Shown here piece by piece: positions 5,517 through 6,396 of a stretch of DNA of 6,396 nt (its first letter is position 1; every line of letters starts with the position of its first letter). The DNA is from an uncultured Clostridia bacterium. Lineage in GTDB: Bacteria > Bacillota_A > Clostridia > Christensenellales > Aristaeellaceae. The position numbers and the translations under genes are program-made. The notes beneath the pieces are model-generated. The model was given only the letters and a program-made list of their open reading frames with translations, had not been told where the DNA came from and did no database searches. Location: assembly GCA_947165745.1 (NCBI GenBank), contig CAMVBO010000109.1, positions 1-6,396 on the forward strand, in the 5' to 3' direction.

Positions 5517-6396
5517 TCATGCGCGCGCCGTCAGATTCTTGAGCCAGCGCTCCTTTTTCAGCCAGTAGTGGAAGATCACCAGCTTGATCAGGTCAATCAG
5601 CTTCACGCCGCAGTACAGCGCCACCGGGCCGATATTCGTATATCGCGCCAGAAGGATCACCATGGGCAGCATCACGAATATCGTCAGCCCCGCGTCCGTG
5701 GTCGCGCCCATCCGCGCGTCGCCGCCGGCGCGGGCCACGGCCTGCTGGGTGTTCATGTAGACCCATACTGGCATAAACAGCGCCATGGTGCCCACCATCC
5801 TGCGGCAAATGTCGAGGGCGCTTTCGCTCAGGCGGCCAAACACCAGCGGGACGATCAGCGTTGTGGCAAAGCCAAAGACCGTCATCGCCAGGCCGAACAC
5901 TGCCGATCCGGACAGCAGCCAGCTCTTTTCCCGCCGCGCCTTCTCCAGATCGCCCGCGCCCAGGGTCTTCCCGAGGATCACGCCCGTGGCGGAATAGACG
6001 CCGCCGAAGGCCACGAAGTACAGGTTGGCGATGGCGAAGCTGGAGGCCATGCCGGACACCACGTCCGCGCCGCCCCGGCCGTTGTAGATGGCCGTGGTGA
6101 CCGTCTCCGACAGCACCCACACCATCTCGCAGAACAGCACCAGCGCGCTCTTTTTCAGTATCTCCCTGAACAGCCTGCCGTCGATCTTCAAGAAGTCCGC
6201 CAGGCGCACGGCGAAGTCCGGTTTGGCGCGGACATAGACGGCGATGAAGATGATGAACTCCAGCGTCCTGGCGATCACCGTCGCCCAGGCCGCGCCGCGC
6301 ACGCCCAGCGCCGGAAAGCCCAGGTTGCCGTAGATCAGCAGCCAGTTGAACAGCGTGTTGGTCAGCGTGGCGATCACCGTCACCACCAGCGGCGTC
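5517..6396 (-). CDS. MATE-family multidrug/cation antiporter, C-terminal two thirds (5' end beyond window)
   Basis: An integral membrane exporter of the MATE family, which uses a Na+ or H+ gradient to expel drugs or metabolites. The frame is open to the right edge, so the true start lies outside; a GTG at 6386 is internal, not the start. The 293 visible residues correspond to about membrane segments 5-12 of a typical 450-residue, 12-segment protein, so roughly 150-160 N-terminal residues are missing. Family hallmarks are visible: NTLFNWLLIYG then GFPALGVRGAAWATVIAR, the loop VILGKTLGAGDLEKARR after segment 8, and VARAGGDARMGATTD after segment 10. The C-terminus is basic and cytoplasmic (YWLKKERWLKNL). 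The substrate cannot be told. The DUF3795-like gene follows in the same direction. Confidence 0.93.
   Translation of the reverse strand, partial: TPLVVTVIATLTNTLFNWLLIYGNLGFPALGVRGAAWATVIARTLEFIIFIAVYVRAKPDFAVRLADFLKIDGRLFREILKKSALVLFCEMVWVLSETVTTAIYNGRGGADVVSGMASSFAIANLYFVAFGGVYSATGVILGKTLGAGDLEKARREKSWLLSGSAVFGLAMTVFGFATTLIVPLVFGRLSESALDICRRMVGTMALFMPVWVYMNTQQAVARAGGDARMGATTDAGLTIFVMLPMVILLARYTNIGPVALYCGVKLIDLIKLVIFHYWLKKERWLKNLTARA

Noticed and set aside
5425..5520. A 31-codon minus-strand frame starting at an ATG that overlaps the MATE stop codon.
   Set aside because: It has no ribosome binding site and runs into the DUF3795-like gene in another frame. The ATGA overlap looks accidental.
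1..6396. CRISPR arrays, tRNA or rRNA genes, transposases and known riboswitches.
   Set aside because: No regularly spaced repeats, cloverleaf or rRNA-like sequence, transposase motifs or familiar riboswitch cores were seen on either strand.

Overview
The window reads as a chromosomal segment from a moderately high-GC, Gram-positive-type anaerobe, most likely a gut or rumen member of the Clostridia (Christensenellales-like). Four points suggest this: strong AGGAGG-type ribosome binding sites about 7-8 bases before the starts, Sec-type signal peptides with no outer-membrane features, a DUF3795-type cysteine-rich protein, and families of secreted orphan proteins of a kind common in those genomes. 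The lineage is inference, not something the sequence proves. All six protein genes lie on the minus strand, so transcription runs from right to left.

Right block (6396 to 4890): the C-terminal two thirds of a MATE-family multidrug/cation antiporter enters from the right edge. It is followed after 66 bases by a small 14-cysteine DUF3795-like protein. No promoter is visible between them, so they are probably co-transcribed. Transcription appears to stop at a perfect 17-bp hairpin (4922-4959), backed by a second, weaker hairpin (4893-4917).

Middle (4662-5012, 351 bases without a credible gene): it holds the two terminator hairpins, an 11-bp-spaced direct repeat, a pair of imperfect inverted repeats that may bound a small degenerate element, a good sigma-A-type promoter on the minus strand (4721-4750), and an 8-bp-stem hairpin in the 5' leader of the next operon.

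Left block (4661 to 1): four tightly packed genes (gaps of 20, 18 and 41 bases, with no terminator between them) form one operon. All four products begin with an export signal. Three of them (the 522-aa first gene, the 181-aa second gene and the last gene, cut by the left edge) share a module beginning C-P-E-Q-[GD]-[FY]-x-T. It is N-terminal in the first gene, nearly the whole mature protein in the second, and C-terminal in the last. The third gene instead carries a peptidoglycan-binding repeat between two beta-rich domains. The operon therefore looks like a set of exported or wall-associated proteins built from shared modules. I recognise no enzymatic function in any of them, and this operon is the most interesting part of the window.
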